This document shows, piece after piece, positions 1 through 8,363 of a DNA stretch of 54,278 bases. The position numbers were made by a program, and so were the translations under genes. Location of the stretch: the NCBI GenBank assembly GCA_964466455.1, contig CAYXNL010000008.1, forward strand, positions 1-54,278. The letters are read 5' to 3'. Origin of the DNA: S010-25 sp964466455. GTDB lineage: Bacteria; Pseudomonadota; Gammaproteobacteria; SZUA-229. Position 1 is the stretch's first letter. Every line of letters begins with the position of its first letter. Below the pieces are notes generated by a model that was given only the letters and a program-made list of their open reading frames with translations, was not told the origin of the DNA and did not search any database.

Positions 1-28
1 AGATATCCTTTTTATCTGTTTCAGTAAT
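1..28 (+). repeat. Partial copy (outer end) of dispersed repeat family 1
   Basis: The bases from position 4 match the right outer end of the full repeats ending near 39783 and 51190 (cctttttatctgtttcagtaat). No core or inner inverted repeat is visible, because the window begins here. It may be a short derivative like the one at 16306-16351 or the tail of a full copy. Confidence 0.75.
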
Positions 29-81
29 ATCTCGACAGGCTATTCCCTGTTATGCCGGAAATCCGGCTTTCTTCCTGCTGG

Positions 82-99
82 CTGTCACTAGAGTGACAG
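82..99. promoter_or_regulatory. 8-bp dyad ahead of the first gene
   Basis: The sequence ctgtcact-ag-agtgacag is a perfect dyad lying 64 bases upstream of the ATG at 163. A second small palindrome, gccgg-aaat-ccggc, sits at 54-67. The first could be an operator. The second, followed by tttctt, could be a weak terminator of an upstream gene. No regulator can be named. Confidence 0.35.
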
Positions 100-162
100 T
101 TTAGCGGTCACCATATGATTACAATCTTTTTAGTTACACCAATAACAGGATTGAATAATTTT

Positions 163-687
163 ATGAGTGAAGCCGTACACGATTGCATTAGCTGCGTTGC
201 GTTCTACACAACACCGGCAGCAATAGAGCAGGCATTACAGACATTACAGTATGCGGATTTCGATCTTGCAGGCGTGTCTGTTATCGGTCGTGGGTATCAG
301 CATGCATCACAGGTTACAGGGTTTTGTCTGCGTGCAGGAGAGCCGCATTATTTTGGCGAGCAGGCAGTTTTCTGGGAACATGTCTGGCTGGTATTACCCG
401 ATACTGCTTTTTTTCATCTTCCGGGGGGAGGTTCACTGGTGATTGGTGGAAAAATGGTGAGCATGATTGCTCGGGGAATGGAAGGAGCGGATATCGCGGA
501 AGGGTTTAGTATTGCCGGTGCCGCTTTTTATATGGCGGGTATCCCACGGCGTTATGTTAATGAATATGAGCAGGTGATAGCGGCCGGACAACTGATGTTG
601 CTGGTGCAGGGGTCGCGTCAGGAAATTGAATATGCCTGTACCATATTACACAGTGAAAAGCAGAGGATAACGGTACACAGAGCATAA
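163..687 (+). CDS. General-stress-protein-17M-like (DUF1269-type) conserved protein
   Basis: A soluble-looking protein of about 174 residues. It starts at the ATG at 163, preceded by agga about 12 bases away. An upstream ATG at 115 in the same frame would add 16 residues and has a poorer context. The middle is Gly-rich and hydrophobic (pattern PGGGSLVIGGKM, then a second stretch around AGAAFYMAGIP). The C-terminal third has the pattern GIP...YE..I..G..MLLV. This layout resembles proteins annotated as general stress protein 17M or DUF1269, in which a glycine-rich segment lies between two ferredoxin-like halves. The biochemical role is unknown. It is convergent with cysQ, with 41 bases between them. 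Family assignment is by pattern only. Confidence 0.55.
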   Translation: MSEAVHDCISCVAFYTTPAAIEQALQTLQYADFDLAGVSVIGRGYQHASQVTGFCLRAGEPHYFGEQAVFWEHVWLVLPDTAFFHLPGGGSLVIGGKMVSMIARGMEGADIAEGFSIAGAAFYMAGIPRRYVNEYEQVIAAGQLMLLVQGSRQEIEYACTILHSEKQRITVHRA

Positions 688-728
688 TTTCAAATGGTTT
701 TCTATTAGCGTCCGCCCCTTTTCAGGGA

Positions 729-1553
729 TTAGACCGGTTTATCCAGGTAGGCAGACCAGTCCCGGCTGTTGTCGCCAAATACAAAAAAGAACGGGTTAAG
801 CAGACTGTCTTTGGTGTTGTAGTCCAGTGGTGTCATATCGGTTCTGGTAATATATCCGCCCGCCTGCTCGACGATACAGTGTGCAGCGGCAGTATCCCAT
901 TCCGAAGTTAAACCCAGACGGGGATAAAGGTCGGCTTTACCTTCTGCCACCAGGCAGAATTTAAGTGAGCTGCCCATGCTGATAGTCTTTACGTGACCCA
1001 GTTTATCCATATAATGTTGCATCATCGGTGAACCATGTGAACGACTACCGGCAACCGTTAATGGGGTATCGGGATTGTCGGTTAGTTTGCGTACAGAAAT
1101 TTTCTGTGCCGAGTTGCCGTGCTCCGATTTAAAACTGCCGCCGTCCTGCCAGGCAAAATAATCTATATCCAGTACCGGTACATTAATTACCCCCAGAATG
1201 CTTTTATGGTGATGAATTAAGGCGATATTAACGGTAAATTCGCCGTTACGTTTAACAAATTCACGGGTACCATCCAGCGGATCAACCAGCCAGTAAGTCT
1301 GCCAGCTGGCACGTTCTTCAAAAGGCAGGCTGGCAGATTCTTCTGAAAGAATGGGAATCTCGGGGGTGAGTTGGTGCAGGCGCTCCATAATTAGATTGTG
1401 CGAAGCCAGGTCGGCAGCAGTCAAAGGGGATTTATCTGCTTTTTCCTCTACTTCAAATTCGGTGCTGTAAACATCGAGAATGGCTTTGCCAGCATCACGG
1501 GCAATATCTACACAGTGATAACACAATTGTTCCAGATTCAGTGAATGGCTCAT
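729..1553 (-). CDS. cysQ: 3'(2'),5'-bisphosphate nucleotidase CysQ
   Basis: A 274-residue member of the inositol monophosphatase-like, Mg-dependent, Li-sensitive phosphatase superfamily. CysQ removes the 3' phosphate from PAP, and can act on PAPS, clearing the by-product of sulfate assimilation. The metal-site motifs are in order: ADKSPLTAAD near residue 40, SEESAS near 71, DPLDGTREF near 91-99, and WDTAAAHCIVEQAGG near 218. The length matches the family. It is divergent from yrfG across a 105-base intergenic region. The cysQ-yrfG neighbourhood, usually with nudE between them, is common in gammaproteobacteria; nudE is not present here. Confidence 0.93.
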   Translation of the reverse strand: MSHSLNLEQLCYHCVDIARDAGKAILDVYSTEFEVEEKADKSPLTAADLASHNLIMERLHQLTPEIPILSEESASLPFEERASWQTYWLVDPLDGTREFVKRNGEFTVNIALIHHHKSILGVINVPVLDIDYFAWQDGGSFKSEHGNSAQKISVRKLTDNPDTPLTVAGSRSHGSPMMQHYMDKLGHVKTISMGSSLKFCLVAEGKADLYPRLGLTSEWDTAAAHCIVEQAGGYITRTDMTPLDYNTKDSLLNPFFFVFGDNSRDWSAYLDKPV

Positions 1554-1616
1554 AGGTAATAATCTGTATAGTAGGTGGTTGGTCGGTCGGGTATACGGTA
1601 GCAGGATTACTATCCT

Positions 1617-1652
1617 TATAGCCGGTACATTATAGCTGGTACATTGTATAAT
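1617..1652 (+). promoter_or_regulatory. Tandem 14-bp repeat plus TATAAT box before yrfG
   Basis: Two adjacent 14-bp units, tatagc(c/t)ggtacat at 1617-1630 and 1631-1644, differ at one base. They are followed at once by TATAAT at 1647-1652, only six bases before the yrfG ATG. If this box is used, the transcript would begin at or next to the start codon. The direct repeats could be a tandem regulator site, or simply a short duplication. Confidence 0.4.
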
Positions 1653-1658
1653 AATTAA

Positions 1659-2369
1659 ATGACTACTATAGACGCTGAAAAAGAAAAAATCCTGAAACCT
1701 TTTCTGCCGTGGCAGCAGATTGATACTGTTTTTCTGGATATGGACGGTACCTTGCTGGATTTACATTTCGATAATCACTTCTGGCTGCACTATGTGCCAC
1801 AGTGTTATGCCAGACAAAACTGTATCACCGAGGAACAGGCAAATCAGATTCTGATGCGCAAATACAGTGCGGTGCGCGGTACGCTTGACTGGTATTGCAT
1901 AGAATACTGGACAGAAGAGCTATCACTGGATATTGAGCAGTTAAAACACGAGGTGTCCGATAAAATTTCAATCCGCCCGGAAGTGGAAAGCTTTTTAACC
2001 TGGTTAAATCAGCAGCATAAGCGGGTGGTACTGGTGACCAATGCACACCCGGCAAGTTTACGCCTGAAGATGGAAGTAACGGGTCTGTATGGACATTTTG
2101 ACAGGATTGTTCATGCCCATGAACTGGGACTGGCCAAGGAGCATGAAGGCTTCTGGGAGAAATTACATACCCTGGAGTCATATCAGCCGCAACACACCTT
2201 ATTGATAGATGACAATTTGCAGGTGCTGGATAGTGCGACAAGCTATGGAATTAAATATTGCCTGGGCATTCATTTGCCAGACAGTCAGGGTGAGGTGATG
2301 GAAAATGACCGTTATCCGGCGTTGAAAAGTTTTAGTGAGATTATGCTGCCGTCCACTTTTCCGCAGTAG
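1659..2369 (+). CDS. yrfG: HAD-family GMP/IMP nucleotidase (YrfG-like)
   Basis: A 236-residue haloacid-dehalogenase-like hydrolase. HAD motif I, DMDGTLLD, is near residues 27-34. Motif II is in VTNAHP near 126, and motif III/IV is LLIDDN near 186. The segment after motif I (FWLHYVPQCYA, then YSAVRGTLDWYCIEYW) is typical of YrfG, which dephosphorylates purine mononucleotides such as GMP and IMP in E. coli. The start is the ATG at 1659; no Shine-Dalgarno is visible and a TATAAT lies six bases upstream, so translation may be leaderless. It is convergent with the YkgJ-like gene, with a perfect inverted repeat between them. Confidence 0.88.
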   Translation: MTTIDAEKEKILKPFLPWQQIDTVFLDMDGTLLDLHFDNHFWLHYVPQCYARQNCITEEQANQILMRKYSAVRGTLDWYCIEYWTEELSLDIEQLKHEVSDKISIRPEVESFLTWLNQQHKRVVLVTNAHPASLRLKMEVTGLYGHFDRIVHAHELGLAKEHEGFWEKLHTLESYQPQHTLLIDDNLQVLDSATSYGIKYCLGIHLPDSQGEVMENDRYPALKSFSEIMLPSTFPQ

Positions 2370-2375
2370 GCACCC

Positions 2376-2413
2376 TATTCTCGGACAGGCTCCTGGGAGC
2401 CTGTCCGAGAATA
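2376..2413. repeat. Perfect 17-bp inverted repeat: head-to-head ends of repeat family 2
   Basis: Arms 2376-2392 and 2397-2413 (tattctcggacaggctc and its complement) are separated by only ctgg. Each arm matches a terminal repeat of the element at 40195-40364. Here the right-end and left-end sequences abut with no core between them. The structure sits between the convergent yrfG and YkgJ-like genes, 6 bases after the yrfG stop, and could end transcription from both sides even though no T-run follows. Confidence 0.8.
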
Positions 2414-2442
2414 AGTGTCGTTGATTTCTCTGTTGCTACCCG

Positions 2443-2844
2443 TTATCGGTCCCATGCCCGGAAACGTTTTTTGCAGTATGTCAGCAAATCGTTATAGTTT
2501 TCAAAATATAGTTCAAACCCACCTTCTGCTGACGCATCGTATTCACAATAGTCATTGCTGTGTTCGCGGCAGATGTCCGGACGTGTGCTGTAAATGCCGC
2601 AGTCACCATTAATTTGCAGATGTTCACATTCCCCATCGACCAGCAGGGTCCAGCCATCTTCATCTTTATAAATTTTTATATTTTTATGCGATATCTGCCA
2701 CAACAGTTGTCTGAAGTCTTCTTTTGAGCGCGGGGTCTCAACCTGCTGGGTAATATAGGTACAGCAGATTGAGCCATTGCAAAATGAGCATTTGTTTTCC
2801 GGAGTGATGGTTGTTTTTTTCATACGGGTGTTTGCTACGTTCAT
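2443..2844 (-). CDS. YkgJ-family cysteine-cluster protein (putative metal binding)
   Basis: A small protein of about 133 residues whose Cys spacing marks the YkgJ/UPF0153 family, annotated as zinc/iron-chelating. It has CSFCNGSICC near the N-terminus, then C..L..NGDCGIYSTRPDICREH, and YC near the end. The role is unknown. I chose the ATG at 2844. An upstream in-frame ATG at 2907 would overlap gspN by 32 bases, and a third Met at 2823 is also possible. None has a strong Shine-Dalgarno. It is the last gene on the minus strand behind the gsp operon and may be co-transcribed with it. Confidence 0.75.
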   Translation of the reverse strand: MNVANTRMKKTTITPENKCSFCNGSICCTYITQQVETPRSKEDFRQLLWQISHKNIKIYKDEDGWTLLVDGECEHLQINGDCGIYSTRPDICREHSNDYCEYDASAEGGFELYFENYNDLLTYCKKRFRAWDR

Positions 2845-2875
2845 CTTTGTTGTTTCGTGATTACAGGTAGCCGGA

Positions 2876-3643
2876 TTACAGGATTCCGGGTAGCGGTATT
2901 TTCCCACTGGATTTTAATAGGAAAGAGCCGTTATTCTGTTTTTTGGCAAACATTGCCAGACTGCTGATTATGTTCTGCGATGCCGATGCTGTCGGGGTCA
3001 TTTCAAGACTCAGGCCATAGCTGGCATCGGTTGCTGCACTGGCATCACCGTGTAGTTTTACCTCACCCCCCTGATTACTGATACTGGCCAGGATGCGATC
3101 CTGATTTTTTTGCCGCAGGGTAATGGTGATATTCCCCAACCTGGCTGTTTCTGCCACGGTGACCGCTGCGTTTTGCCAGTGAATAACTCCACTGGCAAGC
3201 GGCAGGGTTTTTGGGTGCCAGCTAATATGGTCAAGATCCAGTTGAATCAAACCATTGAGTTGTGCCAGCGGTAATGCGATTAGTGTGGCCAGTGTTTTTG
3301 CTGAGAGGGTGGCATGAACATCCTGTGCGCTTATTTTACCGGTCGGCGTTGCATATAATTGTGCACGGAAGGATCGCTGTTGAAATTTACCCTGAATATG
3401 GATGGATAATTGTGCTGAAAATAGCCGCCATAAAGCAAAATTCCAGTGAATATCGGTCAGTTTATTTGCTGTATCAAGATACATCGTTGTTACCTGGCCG
3501 CGCCAGATCGTTCCACTAATACCACTTATTCTGATAGTAGCTGGTGGTGTTAGCTGGTCGAGTACCAGTTTTGCCGGCAGGGTGCTGATAATAAAACCGA
3601 GATAGGCAATAATAGCAAACAGTAGATAATATTTTTTTCTCAT
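2876..3643 (-). CDS. gspN: Type II secretion system protein N
   Basis: A 255-residue inner-membrane-anchored periplasmic protein. It has a short cytoplasmic start (MRKKYYL), one N-terminal membrane segment near residues 6-24, and a periplasmic body with the family pattern ISGTIWRG near 43-50 and WNFALWRLF near 67. GspN is an accessory T2SS component of uncertain function that is present in only some systems. The GTG/ATG overlap with gspM (4 bases) indicates translational coupling. It is the final gsp gene of the operon. Confidence 0.85.
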   Translation of the reverse strand: MRKKYYLLFAIIAYLGFIISTLPAKLVLDQLTPPATIRISGISGTIWRGQVTTMYLDTANKLTDIHWNFALWRLFSAQLSIHIQGKFQQRSFRAQLYATPTGKISAQDVHATLSAKTLATLIALPLAQLNGLIQLDLDHISWHPKTLPLASGVIHWQNAAVTVAETARLGNITITLRQKNQDRILASISNQGGEVKLHGDASAATDASYGLSLEMTPTASASQNIISSLAMFAKKQNNGSFLLKSSGKIPLPGIL

Positions 3644-4146
3644 GGTCGGCTGAAATGTAATTTCGCATTAACACTGCCGGGTTTTTCACCACGCTCTATT
3701 GTTGCGCTGCTGACAATAATGCCATTATGTGTTGCGATTGTATTTAACCATACCAGCATCTGGTTAAAGGGTACGTTGTTGAGGTTTACCCGCGCACGGT
3801 TATTATCAGTGGATTCTATTTTCCGGAGAAAAAGTTTTAATCCGCCATTGCTTAAACTCTGTTCCAGTACCAGCATGGTTGGCGTATTCCGCTGTTTGAT
3901 CAGGTGAGTGTTACCGCTACCGCGAAGTTGCTGTACTTCCTGTGCAGAGCGTTGCATCCATTGTAGTAATTTTTGCTGGGTCTCATGTTTTACCTGTGCC
4001 TCAGCCAGTCCTTTATGTAAGGGCTCCCATACACTAAGGTAAAACAGGGTAGTGAGGAGCAGGATAGCCATCAGATTGACCAGCCACATATCCCGGGGTG
4101 GAAGGGAGTCGTGCCAGCGTTTAAGTTGCTCCAGTTGTTGCATCAT
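3640..4146 (-). CDS. gspM: Type II secretion system protein M
   Basis: A 168-residue bitopic protein of the T2SS inner-membrane platform. The short cytoplasmic start is followed by one membrane helix near residues 22-42 (WLVNLMAILLLTTLFYLSVW), then a coiled-coil stretch and a ferredoxin-like periplasmic domain with the pattern L.KI......RV.L...PF..M..WL. GspM stabilises GspL in the platform. It overlaps gspL by 4 bases upstream and gspN by 4 bases downstream, so the three are likely coupled. The length is usual for the family. Confidence 0.88.
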   Translation of the reverse strand: MMQQLEQLKRWHDSLPPRDMWLVNLMAILLLTTLFYLSVWEPLHKGLAEAQVKHETQQKLLQWMQRSAQEVQQLRGSGNTHLIKQRNTPTMLVLEQSLSNGGLKLFLRKIESTDNNRARVNLNNVPFNQMLVWLNTIATHNGIIVSSATIERGEKPGSVNAKLHFSRP

Positions 4147-5435
4147 GTCTGCCCCCGGTGCTTTGTCTGGATACGCAAAATACCTTTTACCCGGTTTTTT
4201 TCTGAGGATGATGAAGTGACCTGTGCATTAATAACAGGATTGTCATTAAGTCGTTTATTCAGGTTTTCTATGGCCTGTAAATTAGTACTGACGAGACCGA
4301 TATCCATCCGGTTGTTACGGTAGTCGAGAGATTGCAGGGTAATGTTTTTATCACTGCGTGACAGGGTACCAAAAGATTCAGAGAGTAAATACAATAAACC
4401 CTGTCCACTCTTGCCACCGTTACGGAGTGCTTTTAATTTCTGCCCCATCTGTACGCGTGGATTAATAATTCGTGTACTGGCCGGAAAAGTTTTTTCATAG
4501 ATCTGCCTGATCTGTGCGTGCATGGCAATATTCTGCTGTTTCAGCTGGTTGTACCAGAAGGCGGTAAGACCAAGATGCAGTAGCAGCCAGATAACAGATA
4601 ATGCCGCAGTCAGACGCCAGTACGGCCAGTAGGCATTGTTTTTTTGCCTTGATTTAAACACGCCCCGGCGCAGATTTAGCGCTAACGCCTGCTTGTAAAA
4701 GCCACAGAATACTACCAGCGGGTGGCTATTGTAGCGAAGTGGAATGATTTCAATATTCTGCGTATTGTCTATTTCCTCGCCATCAGGATTCTGTATATTA
4801 TCGGTGACAGTTTGCTGGATATTGCTGATTAGTGTTTCAGTCTGGTCATCATCACTATGGCTGAATAACAGTATTTTTTCAGGGCAATGCTGCTGTAGAT
4901 TCTGTTGCAGTACATAAGGGATTAATTCAGTATTAAAAATAGTACCGGAGTACATGCCGTGCTGGAAGTAACAGTTATCCCCGTGTTTAAGAATAACCCA
5001 CTGGGTATCATCAGCAGCCATACACAGGGCATCGGGAATAATGGTATCCACCGTTAAACCTGCTTCGTTCAGGGTGTCAATAATCGTTTTCAGGGTGTCT
5101 TTTCTGATACCAGCAACGGCAGTGCGGTTGTGGATTTTATCCGCAGTGATAACAAAGTGAAAATCTTCAACATCTTCGGCAATAAAATCTTCCAGTGCAT
5201 AGGGAACCGCCCGCAGCATTTTCTGCTGGTTCTGTGTTGGCAATTGTAGCTGGTTGTTGTGCAGGCAATGGCTGTCGAGCAGAACCACGACATGATGAGT
5301 CCTGGCAATGGGCAGGACCTCTGCCAGGGTTCCGCTGCTAACCTTCGTTGTGGCTTCTCCCTGTGCATTGCACAGCAGCCAGCTTGCTGTTTCCGGTGCG
5401 TCAGGGTCATAGTGAAGCAGCAGGGTTTCGCTCAT
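4143..5435 (-). CDS. gspL: Type II secretion system protein L
   Basis: A 430-residue bitopic T2SS platform protein. The cytoplasmic half (about residues 1-265) carries the actin-like fold that binds the GspE ATPase, including the family pattern RAVPYALEDFIAEDVEDFHF near 75-94. One membrane helix lies near residues 272-295, followed by a periplasmic ferredoxin-like domain. GspE itself is not encoded in the window. The start ATG overlaps the gspK stop by one base. Confidence 0.9.
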   Translation of the reverse strand: MSETLLLHYDPDAPETASWLLCNAQGEATTKVSSGTLAEVLPIARTHHVVVLLDSHCLHNNQLQLPTQNQQKMLRAVPYALEDFIAEDVEDFHFVITADKIHNRTAVAGIRKDTLKTIIDTLNEAGLTVDTIIPDALCMAADDTQWVILKHGDNCYFQHGMYSGTIFNTELIPYVLQQNLQQHCPEKILLFSHSDDDQTETLISNIQQTVTDNIQNPDGEEIDNTQNIEIIPLRYNSHPLVVFCGFYKQALALNLRRGVFKSRQKNNAYWPYWRLTAALSVIWLLLHLGLTAFWYNQLKQQNIAMHAQIRQIYEKTFPASTRIINPRVQMGQKLKALRNGGKSGQGLLYLLSESFGTLSRSDKNITLQSLDYRNNRMDIGLVSTNLQAIENLNKRLNDNPVINAQVTSSSSEKNRVKGILRIQTKHRGQT

Positions 5436-6412
5436 TATAAAGTTCTCTGACTGCGTGCAAGTACCGTTATGTTACCAGAAGGGTCGCGGCGTAGAATGCT
5501 GTATACCACGAGGCGTGCCCGTCCAATATTAGCCTGCGCTCTAAGCAGGAAGGTATCACTACTGAATGAAATGCCACGTGTGTCTTTTATTATTGTTTTT
5601 AGTTGATCGAAATTGATAAAGTCCTGCAGATTGGTAAATGGCTTATTTTTACGCCGTTCGATAATTGCGTCAGCAACATTATCAGTTAGACCTGCCGCCA
5701 GAGATTTTAGCACTTCCTTGCTGGCTGTGTTGACATTGATACGATCTTCCTGTTCACCGGGAGGGTAGGCGCAGACACCAGGCAGAATTTTGCGCAGTAT
5801 CTGCGGGTCTTCGAAACCTTTTACCAGACGTAATGTAGTAATACTTTGCAGGGGGATATTAGCGCTACGGTAAGGCGGGTTGAGGTTGAGATAATAGCCG
5901 TCTTCAGCACCATCCGGGGTGCGTGTGCGTAAATCAGCATCAATCCAGTCGAGTATCGCCTGAGTTGGTGGCTTCTCTTTGATTCCGGCGTTTGTAAACA
6001 GGCGTTTAAATCGATCGACGACGATCTGATCGACTTTACCATTGGTATCCAGCATGGTATTAAGGTTAATACAAGCGGTCAGGTCGGTAAGCCTTCCCTG
6101 TATCGTGCCACCTTCTACCGGTAATGGTGGCATGGCAATCGCCCAGTCTTCATTGAGGTCATCAATTTTACTGTTTTTCAGGTCTTTTTTCAGGATGCGT
6201 GCAGACCAGTCCTCAGCGGCAAGCGTGTAATATCTGGCCTGATCCAGGGTGATTATATTTCCGGTGCGTCGTATATCCAGTTGTAGGCGGGTGCTAATGG
6301 TAGTGCTAATGGTTGCGGCGATGGCAACAATCAATAATGCGGTAATAATAGCCACGCCGCGCTGTTTCTTGATTGCATAGCGGCGTGAACGGGGATTAGG
6401 CTGGATGTTCAT
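5435..6412 (-). CDS. gspK: Type II secretion minor pseudopilin K
   Basis: A 325-residue minor pseudopilin that caps the pseudopilus with GspI and GspJ. The prepilin-type leader ends in QRG, followed by the mature start VAIITALLIVA. It lacks Glu at mature position 5, which is normal for GspK. The large globular domain carries the helix-hairpin-helix-like pattern INVNTASKEVLKSLA and AIIERRKNKPF near residues 225-255. The start abuts gspJ (one-base overlap). Confidence 0.92.
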   Translation of the reverse strand: MNIQPNPRSRRYAIKKQRGVAIITALLIVAIAATISTTISTRLQLDIRRTGNIITLDQARYYTLAAEDWSARILKKDLKNSKIDDLNEDWAIAMPPLPVEGGTIQGRLTDLTACINLNTMLDTNGKVDQIVVDRFKRLFTNAGIKEKPPTQAILDWIDADLRTRTPDGAEDGYYLNLNPPYRSANIPLQSITTLRLVKGFEDPQILRKILPGVCAYPPGEQEDRINVNTASKEVLKSLAAGLTDNVADAIIERRKNKPFTNLQDFINFDQLKTIIKDTRGISFSSDTFLLRAQANIGRARLVVYSILRRDPSGNITVLARSQRTL

Positions 6413-7044
6413 TAATCTTGAATCACATAAAGACGACGGATTTTTCCCCAGTCGGTCAGTGTGAGGTTGAGCTCGATACCGAGCAATTTTGGTGCTTTCG
6501 GGTTGGGTACATTTCCTGCTGTTGTTGTGCTATTTAATGGTGGCCATTGTTCGTGCCATGCCCCTTTTTGATCCATAAATCGTATGCTTACCTTGTCAAG
6601 ATGATCGAGCAGAGTTGATTTGCGTGGTTCAGTACCCGGTGCCCGATCAAGAAAAGGCCACTGCAGGCGGATTAGTTTATGCTCTGTAAAACGATAGGCG
6701 ATTCGTAGCAGGCTGCTGCGTTTTAGTCCGGCTGGATTTAACTGCCCGCCACGGGTGAATGCAAACAGGTTATCGGGATCGACATGGGTGGTAAGAAATG
6801 GCTGCCTGGTACCGTAATTATCCCGGATACTACGCGGGCGAATCTGGTTGATATCACGGCTGATAATTGAAATAGCCTGTTGCAGTTGTTGTAGGCGCTG
6901 TAGTGACTGCCGGGCTATCTCACTGCTTTTAATCATATCATTTAAGCCACCATAGGCCATTACCGACATAATGGCAAAAATAACAATGGCTACCAGCAGT
7001 TCAAGTAGGGTAAACCCCTGCTGTGTGGCTTTATCGTGAGACAT
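6412..7044 (-). CDS. gspJ: Type II secretion minor pseudopilin J
   Basis: A 210-residue minor pseudopilin. The leader MSHDKATQQG is cleaved before FTLLELLVAIVIFA, with Glu at mature position 5. The C-terminal domain has the W..L.....SKV..RF.D..G.W pattern of GspJ. I set the start at the ATG at 7044; a TTG two codons upstream is less likely. It overlaps the end of gspI by 14 bases, which fits operon coupling. Confidence 0.9.
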   Translation of the reverse strand: MSHDKATQQGFTLLELLVAIVIFAIMSVMAYGGLNDMIKSSEIARQSLQRLQQLQQAISIISRDINQIRPRSIRDNYGTRQPFLTTHVDPDNLFAFTRGGQLNPAGLKRSSLLRIAYRFTEHKLIRLQWPFLDRAPGTEPRKSTLLDHLDKVSIRFMDQKGAWHEQWPPLNSTTTAGNVPNPKAPKLLGIELNLTLTDWGKIRRLYVIQD

Positions 7045-7401
7045 AAGCAATCAGCCTTGTCAGATTGTGTTGACGTATTTTATCGCTATATACCGTAAAC
7101 ATAATCTGCCGGGAACTTTTGTCTTCTGTTTCTTTGGTGGTACGGATCCAGTACCAGGTGTGTCCGGCCATATCTGTTTTTCCCTTTTTATCCCCCAGAT
7201 CCGGATAGGTTTTTTTTAGTAACAGCTCGTTCATTTCATTCATTGCTACCCAATGAGCCAGTGTTTTCTGTTTAAGGTAGCTGGCATTGCGTGCCTGGGT
7301 ACCGGAGGAACTTAGCAGAGCGCCCAGAGAAATTGCAATAATCACGAGTGCAACCATTACTTCTATCAGAGTGAAACCTCTGCTGTGATCAGGTCTGCTG
7401 T
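7031..7401 (-). CDS. gspI: Type II secretion minor pseudopilin I (start lost in gap)
   Basis: Reading continues upstream of the first internal ATG (7357) through SRPDHSRG, then FTLIEVMVALVIIA, which is a classic prepilin peptidase site with Glu at mature position 5. The frame stays open to the edge of the N-run at 7402. The leader start must therefore lie in or beyond the gap. An ATG at 7539, opening with MKRFKFTSS, is one candidate. The visible part covers about 123 residues and contains the GspI features MNE and TWYWIRTT. The gene is intact as far as it can be seen; the missing start is an assembly artefact. Confidence 0.88.
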
Positions 7402-7501
7402 NNNNNNNNNNNNNNNNNNNNNNNNNNNNNNNNNNNNNNNNNNNNNNNNNNNNNNNNNNNNNNNNNNNNNNNNNNNNNNNNNNNNNNNNNNNNNNNNNNN
7501 N
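7402..7501. other. 100-N assembly gap inside the gsp operon
   Basis: Exactly 100 N, so the true length is unknown. It removes the start of gspI and part of the gspH-gspI spacer. Unlike the other two gaps, I see no duplicated sequence on its flanks. Bases 7502-7693 between the gap and gspH hold no convincing gene, apart from a possible gspI start at 7539 on the minus strand. Confidence 0.95.
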
Positions 7502-7693
7502 GGATGTTGTCGGCTTGAGGTAAATTTGAACCGTTTCATGGAGCGTCAGGCTGGATTGGGTCAGGCAGGTTATGTGCGTCCAGGCAAACAGTCTGACCGG
7601 TTGTGTTATAAAGATTTACTTTTATTGCTGTTCCCATTCGCAGGGGGTAGTGTAATAGTCTATTAGATAATAGCAGGATCATATGTCAGCCAT

Positions 7694-8308
7694 TCACAGG
7701 TTACTTACCGTTTGTTTGATACTGCCGTCAAATTTTCCCTTGACGATATAACTGGTCTGTACCTCTGGATAAAAAAAACGCAGACCGAATTCAGGAGTAA
7801 CTTCTCCGCTGGAGAGCAGATATACCTGTGGCTGTATTTTATTGCGTCCCCCGTTCTGTGTTTTTCCCTGAGTTCCAGCATTATTCGAGCTGGATTCATC
7901 ACTATTGCCCTGCAGTGAAAAATTGCTATTTTTTCTGCGAGTCGGGTTGATAACAATAGTGGTATCTTCCAGACTCAGTTCCAGTTCCATCTTCTGCGGT
8001 AATTTTCTCCGGCGTAATAAACGGTCGTTACTGATTTCCACCCATAACTGGTTTTTTAAATGTAAAAAACGATAGCTATTGATTGTAACTTCCAGTCCGT
8101 AGTCTTCTCCGCGCAGGATGGCTTCCTGCTGGGCCATTTGAATCAGCTGTTCAAAACGCTTTGCTTCTGTTTGCAGTCTTTCCTGCGGATTATGACCGCG
8201 AATAGCGAGTGTGGCATAGGTAAACAGGATTCCTCCGATAACAATCACCACCAGCATTTCAATCAGACTGAAACCGTGACCGACTTTAAAACCAGACGAA
8301 AAGTACAC
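7694..8308 (-). CDS. gspH: Type II secretion minor pseudopilin H
   Basis: A minor pseudopilin of about 204 residues. The leader ends KVGHG, followed by FSLIEMLVVIVIGG with Glu at mature position 5. I chose the GTG at 8308, which gives a 12-residue leader and lies after the gspG stop. Other in-frame starts, TTG at 8350 and ATG at 8482, are possible; the latter would overlap gspG by over 100 bases. The mature domain has the family element QMAQQEAILRGEDYGLE. A Ser/Asn/Gly-rich stretch (NSDESSSNNAGTQGKTQNGG) lies in the last third and makes the protein somewhat long; it is probably a surface loop. Confidence 0.87.
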   Translation of the reverse strand: MYFSSGFKVGHGFSLIEMLVVIVIGGILFTYATLAIRGHNPQERLQTEAKRFEQLIQMAQQEAILRGEDYGLEVTINSYRFLHLKNQLWVEISNDRLLRRRKLPQKMELELSLEDTTIVINPTRRKNSNFSLQGNSDESSSNNAGTQGKTQNGGRNKIQPQVYLLSSGEVTPEFGLRFFYPEVQTSYIVKGKFDGSIKQTVSNL

Positions 8309-8363
8309 TCTGGCGTGTCGGTGATTGCAGGGAGTGATGAGTACGGACAAGGGAGATGGGGTG

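Noticed and set aside
7385..7666. Open frame crossing the first N-gap on the plus strand
   Set aside because: It depends on reading through undefined bases and opposes the gsp operon.
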